DNA of 64,000 bases from CAYOHR01 sp964512145 (GCA_964512145.1 CAZEIM010000004.1:1-64000); one strand, 5' to 3'; positions 45,935-55,736 are shown, counted from the first letter of the stretch. Translations and numbers: made by a program. The notes: generated from the letters alone by a model not told the origin.

Positions 45935-47008
45935 ATGATGGGTCTACTTACAATTGCAATAATAATTTTAGTTGTTTCAGCTTTAGGGTACTTGTTACGT
46001 ATTTATGATTTATCTAAAAAGCTAAAAGGGGAAAGTGAAGAGGTTATAACACCGTCTGATAATCGCATGAATGCATTGTTTTTTATTGTATTCATGATAT
46101 TGTTATTCGCGTCTTATTTATGGATGATATTTAGATATAAAGATACTTTATTGCCCGTATCTGCTTCTGAACATGGTAGTTCAATAGATACTCTAATGGA
46201 TTGGAATCTAGTCGTGGTAAATATTGTATTTGTTGCGGTAAACTTTTTGTTATTTACATTTGCCTATCGGTTTATTCGTGAAAAAAGAGAGAAAGCAGAA
46301 TATTTTGCTCACAGTAACAAATTAGAGATTATTTGGACGGTTATTCCATCTATTTTCTTAGCAGTAATAATTATTTATGGAATTTCTATTTGGAATAAAG
46401 TTCAAAATCCCAGTGAAGAAACCTTAAAAGATGCTGTAGTATTAGAGTTGTATGCCCGTCAATTCGACTGGACTATACGTTATGCTGGTGCTGACGGAAT
46501 TTTAGGTAAAGCAAATGTTCGCTTTATTCAAGGTGCTAATACGGTAGGTATTGATCCAAACGATCCAAACGGTAAGGATGATATTTTGGTAAGTGGGGAT
46601 TTTTATTTGCCGGTAAACAAAACCGTAAGAATGCAAATTAGATCTCAAGATGTAATTCATAGTGCATACATGCCCCATTTTAGATCTCAAATGAATGCGG
46701 TGCCTGGTATGAATACATACATTACATTCAAACCAACTATTACTACTGAAGAAATGAGAAAAGATGAACAGGTAATAAGGAAATTTCAAAATATTAATAA
46801 ATTAAGAGAAGCAAGAGGCGAAGATGCTGTTGAGTTTGATTACACCTTATTGTGTAATAAGATTTGCGGTGGTTCTCACTGGAACATGAAAAGAACTATT
46901 ATTGTGGATACAGAAGATAAGTTTAATGCATGGATTAAGGATCAAAAAACTATAGCAGAAGTATTAGGAAATAATCAAAATGTAACTCAAGTAGCTGAAA
47001 TAAAATAA
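45935..47008 (+). CDS. coxB: Cytochrome c oxidase subunit II
   Basis: A 357-residue protein with an extra N-terminal helix (LTIAIIILVVSALGYLL), then the two usual helices (about 47-66 and 89-112) and a periplasmic cupredoxin domain. CuA ligands are visible: H in DVIHSAYMPHF and the CNKICGGSHWNM cluster (Cys, Cys, His, Met). There is no CxxCH haem motif, so this is an aa3 rather than a caa3 arrangement. The position usually held by Glu between the CuA cysteines is Lys, as in other members of the phylum. CuA accepts electrons from ActE. Confidence 0.95.
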   Translation: MMGLLTIAIIILVVSALGYLLRIYDLSKKLKGESEEVITPSDNRMNALFFIVFMILLFASYLWMIFRYKDTLLPVSASEHGSSIDTLMDWNLVVVNIVFVAVNFLLFTFAYRFIREKREKAEYFAHSNKLEIIWTVIPSIFLAVIIIYGISIWNKVQNPSEETLKDAVVLELYARQFDWTIRYAGADGILGKANVRFIQGANTVGIDPNDPNGKDDILVSGDFYLPVNKTVRMQIRSQDVIHSAYMPHFRSQMNAVPGMNTYITFKPTITTEEMRKDEQVIRKFQNINKLREARGEDAVEFDYTLLCNKICGGSHWNMKRTIIVDTEDKFNAWIKDQKTIAEVLGNNQNVTQVAEIK

Positions 47009-47017
47009 CCAAGAAAT

Positions 47018-48862
47018 ATGGCATCAGAATCATTAGCACACCACTCTTCTCACGATGTACACGCTGGTCATGCACATGACCACCACCATCATGATGATCA
47101 TGGATCGCACCATGAAAAAGAAAATTTTTGGACTAAATATGTTTTTAGTACAGATCATAAAATGATTTCAAAGCAATTTTTAGTAACTGGTTTACTAATG
47201 GCTTTGGTTGGTATGGGCATGTCCACCTTGTTTCGTTTACAATTAGGATGGCAAGGTGAAAGTTTTAAAATATTAAACTTTTTCTTAGGAGATAAATGGG
47301 CTAAAGACGGTGTATTAGATCCAAATTTTTATCTTGCTTTAGTTACTATGCACGGTACCATTATGGTTTTCTTCTTATTAACCGGTGGATTAAGTGGTAC
47401 ATTCGCTAATTTACTTATTCCTTTACAAATTGGGGCACGTGATATGGCTTCTGGGTTTATGAACGCGCTTTCATATTGGTTCTTTTTATTGTCATCGGTA
47501 TTAATGATTATTTCAGTTTTTGTAGAAGGTGGACCTGCATCTGCCGGTTGGACTATTTACCCCCCCTTAAGTGCTTTACCTGAGGCAATTCCGGGTTCAG
47601 GTGCTGGTATGACTTTATGGTTGGTCAGCATGGCTATTTTTATTGCTTCGTCATTGTTGGGAGGTCTTAATTATATAGTTACCATTGTTAATTTACGTAC
47701 TAAAGGCATGAAAATGACTCGCCTGCCATTAACGGTTTGGGCATTATTAGTAACTGCCATTTTAGGGGTTTTATCTTTCCCCGTTTTACTTTCTGCTGCA
47801 TTGTTGTTAATTTTTGATCGAAGCTTTGGTACCAGTTTTTATCTTTCTGATATATTAATTAATGGACAAGTATTAGATGTAACAGGGGGTAGTCCAATAT
47901 TATTTCAACATTTATTTTGGTTTTTAGGACACCCTGAGGTGTACATTGTATTATTACCAGCGTTAGGTATAAGCAGTGAGGTAATTTCCACCAATGCGCG
48001 TAAGCCAATTTTTGGATATAGAGCTATGATATTATCTATTTTAGCTATTGGATTTTTATCTTTTATAGTTTGGGGGCATCATATGTTTGTAACTGGTATG
48101 AATTGGATTATTGGTGGTATTTTTACGTTTACAACATTGTTAATTGCCATACCTTCTGCTGTTAAAGCCTTTAATTATCTTACTACACTTTGGAAAGGGC
48201 GCATTATTTTTACTCCAGCTATGTTATTTTCTGTAGGTGTAGTATCTACTTTCGTAACGGGTGGAGTTACAGGTATAATTTTAGCGGATGACGCTTTAGA
48301 TATAAATGTACACGATACTTATTTTGTTGTAGCGCACTTTCATATTGTTATGGGAATGTCCGCTGTGTTAGCAATGTTTGCAGGAATTTATCATTGGTTC
48401 CCTAAAATGTATGGTAAAATGATGAACAATAAGTTGGGGTATTTACATTTTTGGCTAACCTTTATAAGTGCATTTGGGGTGTTTTTTCCCCAACATTTTA
48501 TCGGTTTAGCTGGTGTGCCTAGAAGATATTATTCTAATACGGCATTTCCTATGTTTGATGATATGGTTGAATTAAATGAGATTGTTTCTGTATTTGCCAT
48601 ATTAGGTGCAGTTGCTCAGGGTATTTTTGCTTTTAACTTTTTTTATAGCATGTACAAAGGACAAAAATCTTCTAAAAATCCTTGGAGGTCAAACACTTTA
48701 GAGTGGACAACTCCGGTTGAACACATACACGGTAACTGGCCTGGAGCAATTCCTGAAGTTCATAGATGGCCTTACGATTATAGTAAACCAGGTGCCTCCG
48801 ATGATTTTATTCCTCAAACAGTGCCTTTGGCTCCCGGAGAAAAGGACGGTGGTGAACATTAA
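47018..48862 (+). CDS. coxA: Cytochrome c oxidase subunit I
   Basis: A 614-residue 12-helix haem-copper oxidase, A type. Haem a and a3/CuB ligands are in TMHGTIMVFF, FLGHPEVYI (His-Tyr pair plus the Glu of the D channel), WGHHMFVTGM and HDTYFVVAHFHIVM. The D-channel DMASGFMN and the K-channel Lys in PSAVKAFNY are kept. The first 35 residues are unusual: 13 histidines with Asp and Gly before the conserved core, which suggests metal binding. This is the last gene of the operon; a strong terminator follows. coxC is absent from the window and must be encoded elsewhere. Confidence 0.96.
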   Translation: MASESLAHHSSHDVHAGHAHDHHHHDDHGSHHEKENFWTKYVFSTDHKMISKQFLVTGLLMALVGMGMSTLFRLQLGWQGESFKILNFFLGDKWAKDGVLDPNFYLALVTMHGTIMVFFLLTGGLSGTFANLLIPLQIGARDMASGFMNALSYWFFLLSSVLMIISVFVEGGPASAGWTIYPPLSALPEAIPGSGAGMTLWLVSMAIFIASSLLGGLNYIVTIVNLRTKGMKMTRLPLTVWALLVTAILGVLSFPVLLSAALLLIFDRSFGTSFYLSDILINGQVLDVTGGSPILFQHLFWFLGHPEVYIVLLPALGISSEVISTNARKPIFGYRAMILSILAIGFLSFIVWGHHMFVTGMNWIIGGIFTFTTLLIAIPSAVKAFNYLTTLWKGRIIFTPAMLFSVGVVSTFVTGGVTGIILADDALDINVHDTYFVVAHFHIVMGMSAVLAMFAGIYHWFPKMYGKMMNNKLGYLHFWLTFISAFGVFFPQHFIGLAGVPRRYYSNTAFPMFDDMVELNEIVSVFAILGAVAQGIFAFNFFYSMYKGQKSSKNPWRSNTLEWTTPVEHIHGNWPGAIPEVHRWPYDYSKPGASDDFIPQTVPLAPGEKDGGEH

Positions 48863-48885
48863 TAATGAATTATAATACTTAATTT

Positions 48886-48918
48886 AACCCCTTTGTTATT
48901 TAACAAAGGGGTTTTTTT
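48886..48918 (+). terminator. Rho-independent terminator of the act-cox operon
   Basis: A perfect 13-bp stem (48886-48898 with 48901-48913) with four G-C pairs in a row, followed by a T run to 48918. It lies 24 bases after the coxA stop. Confidence 0.9.
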
Positions 48919-48925
48919 ATATTTG
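48918..48925 (+). promoter_or_regulatory. Bacteroidota -7 box for ruvB, touching the terminator
   Basis: TATATTTG is exact and begins at the last T of the terminator tail, 7 bases before the ruvB ATG. A TTG inside the terminator stem (48893-48895) is 22 bases upstream, slightly far for -33. Confidence 0.5.
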
Positions 48926-48932
48926 TTATAAT

Positions 48933-49967
48933 ATGCCTAGGAATGAAAATATAAACCCCGACTTTGATAATTTAAATCCGGTAGATAAGGATTTAGAGAA
49001 AGTATTACGACCACAAGAATTTGATGACTTCACCGGACAAAAAAAAGTAATTGAAAATTTAAAAATTTTTGTTAAAGCAGCTGAACAACGTAAAGAGGCT
49101 TTAGATCATGTGCTTTTACATGGACCGCCCGGTTTAGGAAAAACAACTCTTTCGCATATTATCGCAAATGAATTGGGAGTTGGAATTAAAATTACCTCAG
49201 GACCAGTATTAGAAAAACCAGGAGATTTAGCCGGATTACTCACAAACTTAGAGTCGAGAGATGTTTTATTTATTGACGAAATTCATCGTTTAAGTCCGGT
49301 AGTAGAAGAATATTTGTATTCTGCTATGGAAGACTATAAGATTGATATAATGATTGATTCTGGCCCTAATGCTCGAAGTGTTCAAATTACGATAAACCCT
49401 TTTACTTTAATCGGTGCTACTACTCGTTCTGGCTTACTTACTGCTCCATTAAGAGCTCGTTTCGGTATAAACGCACGCTTAGAATATTATGACACAAAAC
49501 TTCTTACTGGCATTGTTGAAAGATCTTCGTATATACTTAAAATTCAAATTAATGAAGACGCTGCTTACGAAATTGCACGAAGAAGTAGAGGCACCCCTAG
49601 AATAGCCAATGCATTACTTAGAAGAGTTAGAGACTTTGCCCAAGTAAAAGGAAACGGAATAATAGATTTAGAAATCGCAAAATTTGGATTAAATGCCTTA
49701 AATGTAGATGAAAGAGGCTTAGATGAAATGGATAATAAAATTTTGTTAACCATTATTGATAAATTTAAAGGAGGTCCGGTTGGTTTAACTACAATAGCTA
49801 CAGCTGTTGGAGAAGATTCAGGAACCATTGAAGAGGTATACGAACCATTTTTAATACAAGAAGGGTACCTTACAAGAACACCTCGAGGCAGGCAGGCTAC
49901 AGATTTTGCATATAAACATTTCAATAGAATAAATAATTCGAATTCAAATCAACAAATGCTTTTTTAA
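48933..49967 (+). CDS. ruvB: Holliday junction helicase RuvB
   Basis: A 344-residue AAA+ motor for branch migration with RuvA. Walker A is GPPGLGKTT at 64-72, Walker B is VLFIDEIHRL near 110-119, sensor 1 is FTLIGATTRSG, and the winged-helix C-terminus has RTPRGRQAT. Its stop overlaps the ATG of the next gene (TAATG). Confidence 0.97.
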   Translation: MPRNENINPDFDNLNPVDKDLEKVLRPQEFDDFTGQKKVIENLKIFVKAAEQRKEALDHVLLHGPPGLGKTTLSHIIANELGVGIKITSGPVLEKPGDLAGLLTNLESRDVLFIDEIHRLSPVVEEYLYSAMEDYKIDIMIDSGPNARSVQITINPFTLIGATTRSGLLTAPLRARFGINARLEYYDTKLLTGIVERSSYILKIQINEDAAYEIARRSRGTPRIANALLRRVRDFAQVKGNGIIDLEIAKFGLNALNVDERGLDEMDNKILLTIIDKFKGGPVGLTTIATAVGEDSGTIEEVYEPFLIQEGYLTRTPRGRQATDFAYKHFNRINNSNSNQQMLF

Positions 49968-50389
49968 TGAATAATTATACTTTATTAGATACTAGTATTG
50001 ACGGGAAAAAAGTAAGTCCCGTTTTACCCGAACATATAAAAAATTATTTAATAGATATTGACGGTACAATTTGCGATGATATACCTAATGAAGAACCCCA
50101 TCGTATGGAAGATGCTGCTGTATATCCCGATGCATTGGACATATTAAACAAATGGTTTGATCAAGGGCATATTATTACCTTTTTCACCTCCCGAACAGAA
50201 GAACATAGAGACGTAACAGAGCGATGGTTAAAAAAACACGGATTTAAATATCATGGTATACTTATGGGTAAACCCCGAGGAGGAAATTACCATTGGATTG
50301 ATAACCACCTAGTAAAAGCTACTCGATACGAAGGAAAATTTACAGAATTAGTAAAAAAAACGGTCACCATTGAGGTATTTGAGCGTTAA
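49967..50389 (+). CDS. Small HAD-like phosphatase
   Basis: A 140-residue HAD-fold protein. Motif I is D30-I-D32-G-T (YLIDIDGTICDD), motif II is probably TFFTSRTEEH, and motif III/IV is the KPRGGNYHWIDN region with Asp. No cap domain of any size is present. Substrate unknown. Its start overlaps the ruvB stop by one base, so it is probably translated together with ruvB, although no functional link is known. Confidence 0.75.
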   Translation: MNNYTLLDTSIDGKKVSPVLPEHIKNYLIDIDGTICDDIPNEEPHRMEDAAVYPDALDILNKWFDQGHIITFFTSRTEEHRDVTERWLKKHGFKYHGILMGKPRGGNYHWIDNHLVKATRYEGKFTELVKKTVTIEVFER

Positions 50390-50528
50390 TGAAACACTGT
50401 TAAATATATTATTTTCTTATTTTTTTTAACGATTTCTTTTTAACTTTATATGTATTGATGTTGTTTATAGCATGGAGTGATATCTTACTTTTTTGAAATA
50501 AACAATGTCGTATGTAAATTATGATTTA

Positions 50529-52910
50529 ATGAAAAATATATTTTTTGTACTAGTATTAGCTTTAACAACGCAAGTAAATGCTCAATATTTTTGTGGACAA
50601 TGGGAAGCAACTGAAAAACTTAAACGAGAATATCCCGAGTTAATTCCTGAAATAGAAAAAGCAGAAAATCAACTCAAAAATGAGTTAATCAATACACAAG
50701 CTCAAAAAACCACAACCGGAACAGTGTATATTATCCCTGTTGTTTTTCATGTTTTACATTTAAATGGGGATGAGAATATTTCAGATGCCCAAATACATGA
50801 TGCTATGCGTAATTTAAATGAAGATTTTAGGAAACTAAATGCAGATAATGCTTTGGTAGTACCTGCTTTTCAAAGTATATCTGCAGATGCCGAAATTGAA
50901 TTCAGATTAGCACAAAAAGATCCTAGTGGAAATTGCACGAGCGGAATAAATCGAATTGAAACCATTGAAACGAATTTCGGGAATGATGGTTCAAAAATAA
51001 ATCAATGGCCACGAAATCGTTATTTAAATATTTGGGTTGTTGATAATATTGATATAGCACCCGGTGTAGCTGGATATACGTATAAACCGGCTTCGGTCTC
51101 TTTTTCTCCGGCAAATGATGGTATCATTATTAAACACGATTACGTAGGCACCATTGGCACAGCAGCAGGTAGAGATGGCCATACGTTAACACATGAGGTG
51201 GGGCATTGGATAAATTTAAGTCATACTTGGGGAAACTCTAATGAACCGGGGCTATCTTCTAATTGCAGTATTGACGATGGAGTGGGGGATACACCAAATA
51301 CTAGAGGTTGGCAAAGTTGCAACTTAAGTGGAGCAACTTGCGGGAATCCTATAGATAATGTTCAAAATTATATGGATTACTCTTTTTGTACTAACATGTT
51401 TACACAAGGTCAGGTTGATGTTATGAGAGCAGCTTTAACTTCTTCTGTTTCACAACGAAATAACTTAAGTACTCCAGCTAATTTAGCGCTTACCGGAACT
51501 GATGGCACCAATACTTTGTGCGTTGCTGATTTTTATTCTAATTCCAGATCCGTATGTAAAGATGATAGCATTACCATATATGATGCATCATACCATGTTC
51601 CAACTTCTTGGAATTGGAGTTTTCCAACAGCAAACCCATCTTCTTCATCCCAAAAAGATCCCGTAATACAATTTACAACCGAAGGGTATGCGAACGCTTC
51701 ATTAACGGTTTCTAATACCTCAGGCTCACAATCTGTTTCCAAAACGAATTACATTCGGGTATTGCCGGTATATGGACTATATAATCCAATTGTAGAAAGT
51801 TTTGAAAATGGACCATACCCAAATGTAAGTTGGGATGTTTATAATTTTAATAATGACGCTTATACTTGGGTAGAAACCACTTCTGCTTCATATTCTGGGA
51901 CATCTTCTTTTATGGTCAATAATTTTAACAATACAACCGAATCAATTGAAGAGCTAATTAGCCCTTTGTATGATTTAAGTAATTTGTCAAATGCTACTAT
52001 TTCATTTAAGGTGGCTTTCGCCAAAAAAAGTACTGCTACAACTACAGATCAACTTATGGTATATATATCAAACGATTGTGGTTTAACCTGGTTACCCAGA
52101 TTTAATAGACAAGGTAATTCATTGGTATCTGCACCCGTTACTTCTTCATCATTTATTCCTTCCGGAACCAGCGAGTGGGCAAATCATTCTTTTACCATCA
52201 GCTCATCTGGTCAACTTACGGATAGAACTATGTTTAAATTTGTATTTAAAGGAGGAGGAGGAAATAATATTTATATTGACGATATTAATATTTCAGGAAA
52301 TTACAATCCTGTTCCTTTGTTATTTGCACCATTAAATGCTTCGGTAGAACCTATTTTAGATGTTAAAATTGATTGGAAAGCTGTTGGAGATGTTGATATG
52401 TATGAATATCAGGTAGATACTACATCTGATTTTACTTCACCGGTTTTAATTCAAGGAACCAAAAATTATGTTGGATACGACCATTCTTTTACAGATACAG
52501 AAGAGATTTTATCCGGATTATCCAATAATACAACCTATTATTGGAGAGTTAGAACCATAAAGTCTGGCATAAATTCTTCTTGGAGTGCCATTTGGTCTTT
52601 TACTGTTAATGAATCAAATGTAGGAATATCCAATGAAAATATTTCTAAAATAGATATTCAAGTTCTTCCAAATCCATTTAATAAAAACACGAACATTCAT
52701 TTTACTTTTCCTAACGGTGGATATTATTCAGTAGAGATATTTGATATACAAGGAAAAAAAGTAGATGTTTTACTCAATAATACTTATATAAATTCAGGAA
52801 AATACAACTTAAATTATTCTAACCAAAACCTTTATCCCGGTATTTTGTTTATAAAGTTACAGGATCATACTGGAGGTAAAATATATATTCAAAAAGTTGC
52901 AGTGTTTTAA
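50529..52910 (+). CDS. M43 (pappalysin-like) metalloprotease, T9SS-exported
   Basis: About 793 residues: signal peptide (MKNIFFVLVLALTTQVNA), propeptide, and an M43 catalytic domain with HEVGHWINLSH (HExxHxxxxxH, three His zinc ligands) and the Met-turn NYMDYS. Cys pairs (CSIDDGVGDTPN, CGNPIDNVQNY) are typical of M43B. A PKD-like domain, a MAM-like jelly roll (SFENGPYPNVSWDV ... NIYIDDINI), a fibronectin-like domain (TYYWRVRTI) and a type A T9SS signal (VLPNPFNKNTNIHF ... FDIQGKKV) follow. It is presumably a surface or extracellular protease. I start at 50529 because an earlier ATG at 50505 would put 8 residues before the signal peptide. Confidence 0.87.
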   Translation: MKNIFFVLVLALTTQVNAQYFCGQWEATEKLKREYPELIPEIEKAENQLKNELINTQAQKTTTGTVYIIPVVFHVLHLNGDENISDAQIHDAMRNLNEDFRKLNADNALVVPAFQSISADAEIEFRLAQKDPSGNCTSGINRIETIETNFGNDGSKINQWPRNRYLNIWVVDNIDIAPGVAGYTYKPASVSFSPANDGIIIKHDYVGTIGTAAGRDGHTLTHEVGHWINLSHTWGNSNEPGLSSNCSIDDGVGDTPNTRGWQSCNLSGATCGNPIDNVQNYMDYSFCTNMFTQGQVDVMRAALTSSVSQRNNLSTPANLALTGTDGTNTLCVADFYSNSRSVCKDDSITIYDASYHVPTSWNWSFPTANPSSSSQKDPVIQFTTEGYANASLTVSNTSGSQSVSKTNYIRVLPVYGLYNPIVESFENGPYPNVSWDVYNFNNDAYTWVETTSASYSGTSSFMVNNFNNTTESIEELISPLYDLSNLSNATISFKVAFAKKSTATTTDQLMVYISNDCGLTWLPRFNRQGNSLVSAPVTSSSFIPSGTSEWANHSFTISSSGQLTDRTMFKFVFKGGGGNNIYIDDINISGNYNPVPLLFAPLNASVEPILDVKIDWKAVGDVDMYEYQVDTTSDFTSPVLIQGTKNYVGYDHSFTDTEEILSGLSNNTTYYWRVRTIKSGINSSWSAIWSFTVNESNVGISNENISKIDIQVLPNPFNKNTNIHFTFPNGGYYSVEIFDIQGKKVDVLLNNTYINSGKYNLNYSNQNLYPGILFIKLQDHTGGKIYIQKVAVF

Positions 52911-52922
52911 TTTTATTTAAGC

Positions 52923-55235
52923 TTGAAAACCATATTATTTGTTGTTGGGTACCTTTTAAGTATTGAAATGCTTTTAGGTCAACATTTTTGTATTACATAT
53001 ACGAAACAACAGGAATTATTCGAAAAACATCCTCATTTGATAGAGAAATCACGTCAAGATGAAATTATTTTGAATCAAACAACATATTCAAAACAAGGAA
53101 AAACAAAAATCAATGAATGCTATGAGTACGTGATACCCGTTGTATTTCATATATTACATAATAATGGTCCTGAAAATATTTCGGATGAAATCATTAAGAA
53201 TCAAATAAGAAGATTAAATCTTGATTTTAATAAAAGAAATAATGATACGGTTGATATAGTTTCAGAATTTAAATCAATAGCCGGAAATACCGAAGTTGAG
53301 TTTAGATTGGCAAAAATTGATCCTAATGGTAATCCAACAAATGGTATTGTTCGCTATGTTACTACCGATACATATGATCCTGAAGCTTTTGTGCAAATAG
53401 GCAGACAATGGCCCCGAGAAAAATATATGAATATTTATGTAATGAGTAATGTAGGGGAGGGAGTAGCAGGTTACACATTTTTACCTATTTGGGTAGACGG
53501 ATGGCCCGAAGGAGATGCTATTTTTATGAAGTATAGTTATGTTTCTGGAGATTCACGTGTATTAACACATGAAGTGGGACATTGGTTAAATTTAAATCAC
53601 TGTTGGGGGCCAAGTAATGAACCTGGATTAGCTTCAAATTGCAGTGCAGACGATGGAGTATTTGATACACCGAACACCGTTGGTTGGCAAATATGTAATA
53701 TAAATGGTTCTTCCTGCGGTTCACCCATTGATAATGTTCAAAATTACATGGAGTACACCTTTTGTAATAATATGTTTACAAACGGACAAGTAGCTAGAAT
53801 GCATAACACTCTTAATAGTTCTATTTCCGATAGAAACAATCTTTGGCAATCTTCAAATTTAATAGCTACCGGAACATCCAGTTTATCGGAAGCTAAATTT
53901 AGTGTTTCTCAAAATGTAGTTTGTGTTGGGCAACCGGTTTATTTATATGATGAATCAACATATGGTGCCTGCGAATGGTTCTGGTTAATTTCAGGCAATG
54001 AAACATATACTTCGGCTGAGCAATACCCTATGGTGATTTTTAATGAACCCGGTTTGTATCAGGTTTCACTAACCGCAAGTAATTCAACATCTAGTGTTTC
54101 GGTTAGCGAAACAAATGTTATTTTGGTTACATCTCCGTATGATCATTTTTTGCCTTTTTCAGAAAATTTTGAATCAGCTTCAATTCCCGGATCAAATTGG
54201 ATAAGTAAAGGAGTAAGCAGTAATTGGATGATCAATAATGATGCGTCTGTAAGCGAAACTAAATCGGTGTATTTAAATAATTTCTCTATTGCTCCGGGTG
54301 AAATTCATTCATTAACTTCTGCTGTTGATTTAAGTGTTTTAAGTAGTGCTAATATAACGTTTAAAGTAGCCTACGCAAGAAAAACAACAACAGACAATGA
54401 GGTTATGCGATTATTGATGAGTGATGATTGTGGAGAAAACTGGCAATTGCGATGGGGAAGGGTATCCAACTCTTTAAAAACAGCTCCAGAAACAAGCAGT
54501 AATTTTATACCCGACTCAACCCAATGGGCTACATATCAAGTAAATATACCCAGCAATTATTTAAAAGAAAATTTTCAATTTCAATTTGAATTTAGAAGCA
54601 ATGGAGGAAATAATGTGTATTTAGATGATATTAATATATCTGGAACATATCATTCGTATCCTATACTGTTATATCCTGAAAATAACTCAGTAATAACTAC
54701 TACACAAGTAGAATTAGATTGGAAGTCATTAGACACAGCCAATTTTTATGTGTATGAATTAGATACTACTATGCTTTTTAATTCTCCCTTATTAGTGAGC
54801 GGTACAAATCCCTTTATTTCAAGTTATCCACATAATTCAGATACCAAAATACTCGTGGACGGGTTGTTAAATAATACCAATTATTTTTGGAGAATAAAAA
54901 GCGATGCAGGTATTTGGAGTGATGTTTGGAAATTCACTACAGATACACTCTCTTCTATTACATCCCATGAATTTGTCAATGGGTTTGATCAAACTATAAA
55001 AGTATTTCCAACCATTACACAACAATACATTCATATAGACTTTAAAAATACCGAAACCATTCAAATGTTTGCTGAACTATGGACTATTCAAGGGTCTTTA
55101 TTAAAAGCATGGGAAATACAAAACAATCATACGTTAGATATCTCAAATTTTTCAGAAGGGTTTTATGTATTGCAATTATATAACCCAACTTCACCTTATA
55201 AAAAATTAACCTATAAAATTGTAAAGGGGAATTAA
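52923..55235 (+). CDS. Second M43 metalloprotease, tandem paralogue, T9SS-exported
   Basis: A 770-residue tandem relative of the preceding gene, 12 bases downstream. It starts at TTG 52923 (no ATG at the signal peptide: KTILFVVGYLLSIEMLLGQ). The active site is HEVGHWLNLNH with Met-turn NYMEYT. Domain order is the same: PKD-like, MAM-like (FESASIPGSNWISK ... NVYLDDINI), fibronectin-like (NTNYFWRIKS) and a type A sorting domain (KVFPTITQQYIHIDF ... FYVLQLYNP), where the usual NP is replaced by TI. Both catalytic sites look intact, so the pair may differ in substrate. Confidence 0.85.
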   Translation: MKTILFVVGYLLSIEMLLGQHFCITYTKQQELFEKHPHLIEKSRQDEIILNQTTYSKQGKTKINECYEYVIPVVFHILHNNGPENISDEIIKNQIRRLNLDFNKRNNDTVDIVSEFKSIAGNTEVEFRLAKIDPNGNPTNGIVRYVTTDTYDPEAFVQIGRQWPREKYMNIYVMSNVGEGVAGYTFLPIWVDGWPEGDAIFMKYSYVSGDSRVLTHEVGHWLNLNHCWGPSNEPGLASNCSADDGVFDTPNTVGWQICNINGSSCGSPIDNVQNYMEYTFCNNMFTNGQVARMHNTLNSSISDRNNLWQSSNLIATGTSSLSEAKFSVSQNVVCVGQPVYLYDESTYGACEWFWLISGNETYTSAEQYPMVIFNEPGLYQVSLTASNSTSSVSVSETNVILVTSPYDHFLPFSENFESASIPGSNWISKGVSSNWMINNDASVSETKSVYLNNFSIAPGEIHSLTSAVDLSVLSSANITFKVAYARKTTTDNEVMRLLMSDDCGENWQLRWGRVSNSLKTAPETSSNFIPDSTQWATYQVNIPSNYLKENFQFQFEFRSNGGNNVYLDDINISGTYHSYPILLYPENNSVITTTQVELDWKSLDTANFYVYELDTTMLFNSPLLVSGTNPFISSYPHNSDTKILVDGLLNNTNYFWRIKSDAGIWSDVWKFTTDTLSSITSHEFVNGFDQTIKVFPTITQQYIHIDFKNTETIQMFAELWTIQGSLLKAWEIQNNHTLDISNFSEGFYVLQLYNPTSPYKKLTYKIVKGN

Positions 55236-55411
55236 ATGTTTTACTTTAATAGTTGTGGTATATTACCTATTGTTTGTAGAAGTGAGAAATCAAAAAATAT
55301 TATTTTTTCTTATATAAATTGGTTCATTTAGTTCTTATGGCATTATTATTTTATGTTTTTATTTTCCTGCTATAAAATTAAAACATTGGAATTATAAGAA
55401 GCCTATAAACA

Positions 55412-55443
55412 ACAAACCCCTCTCAAAATTGAGAAGGGTTTGT
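55412..55443. terminator. Bidirectional terminator-like hairpin
   Basis: Fifteen-base arms (55412-55426, 55429-55443) with one mismatch around AA. It lies between the M43 gene and the end of tRNA-Leu. The minus strand continues with TTGTTT, so it better suits the tRNA transcript. Confidence 0.75.
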
Positions 55444-55450
55444 ATTAAAG

Positions 55451-55536
55451 TACCCGGGGCGGGACTTGAACCCGCACAGCCGATAAAGGCCACAGGATTT
55501 TAAGTCCTGCGTGTCTACCAGTTCCACCACCCGGGC
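55451..55536 (-). tRNA. tRNA-Leu (TAA)
   Basis: An 86-nt class II tRNA with a long variable arm (TGGCCTTTATCGGCTGT). The anticodon loop is CTTAAAA (anticodon TAA) and the T loop has GGTTCAAGTCC. The acceptor is GCCCGGG with a terminal G-T pair, and the discriminator is A. CCA is not encoded. Confidence 0.96.
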
Positions 55537-55573
55537 AACAGAGTGATGTATGTAATTTCAACAATGAAATGTG

Positions 55574-55646
55574 AGCGAGAAACGGGACTCGAACCCGCGA
55601 CCCCAACCTTGGCAAGGTTGTGCTCTACCAGCTGAGCTACTCTCGC
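55574..55646 (-). tRNA. tRNA-Gly (GCC)
   Basis: 73 nt with acceptor GCGAGAG/TTCTCGC, anticodon loop TTGCCAA (anticodon GCC), T loop GGTTCGAGTCC and discriminator T, normal for Gly. CCA is not encoded. It is 37 bases upstream of tRNA-Leu on the same strand, probably one transcript. Confidence 0.96.
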
Positions 55647-55694
55647 TTATATTTTTTGCTTCAAATAACGAATTCTGTTTTTTCAACAGGGCAA

Positions 55695-55702
55695 CAAATG
55701 TA
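55695..55702 (-). promoter_or_regulatory. Bacteroidota -7 box for the tRNA-Gly-tRNA-Leu transcript
   Basis: The minus strand reads TACATTTG, exact, 48 bases before the mature tRNA-Gly end. No TTG is found at -33. Confidence 0.55.
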
Positions 55703-55736
55703 GTAAAAAAATCTATTTTTAAAAAATAATAAATTA

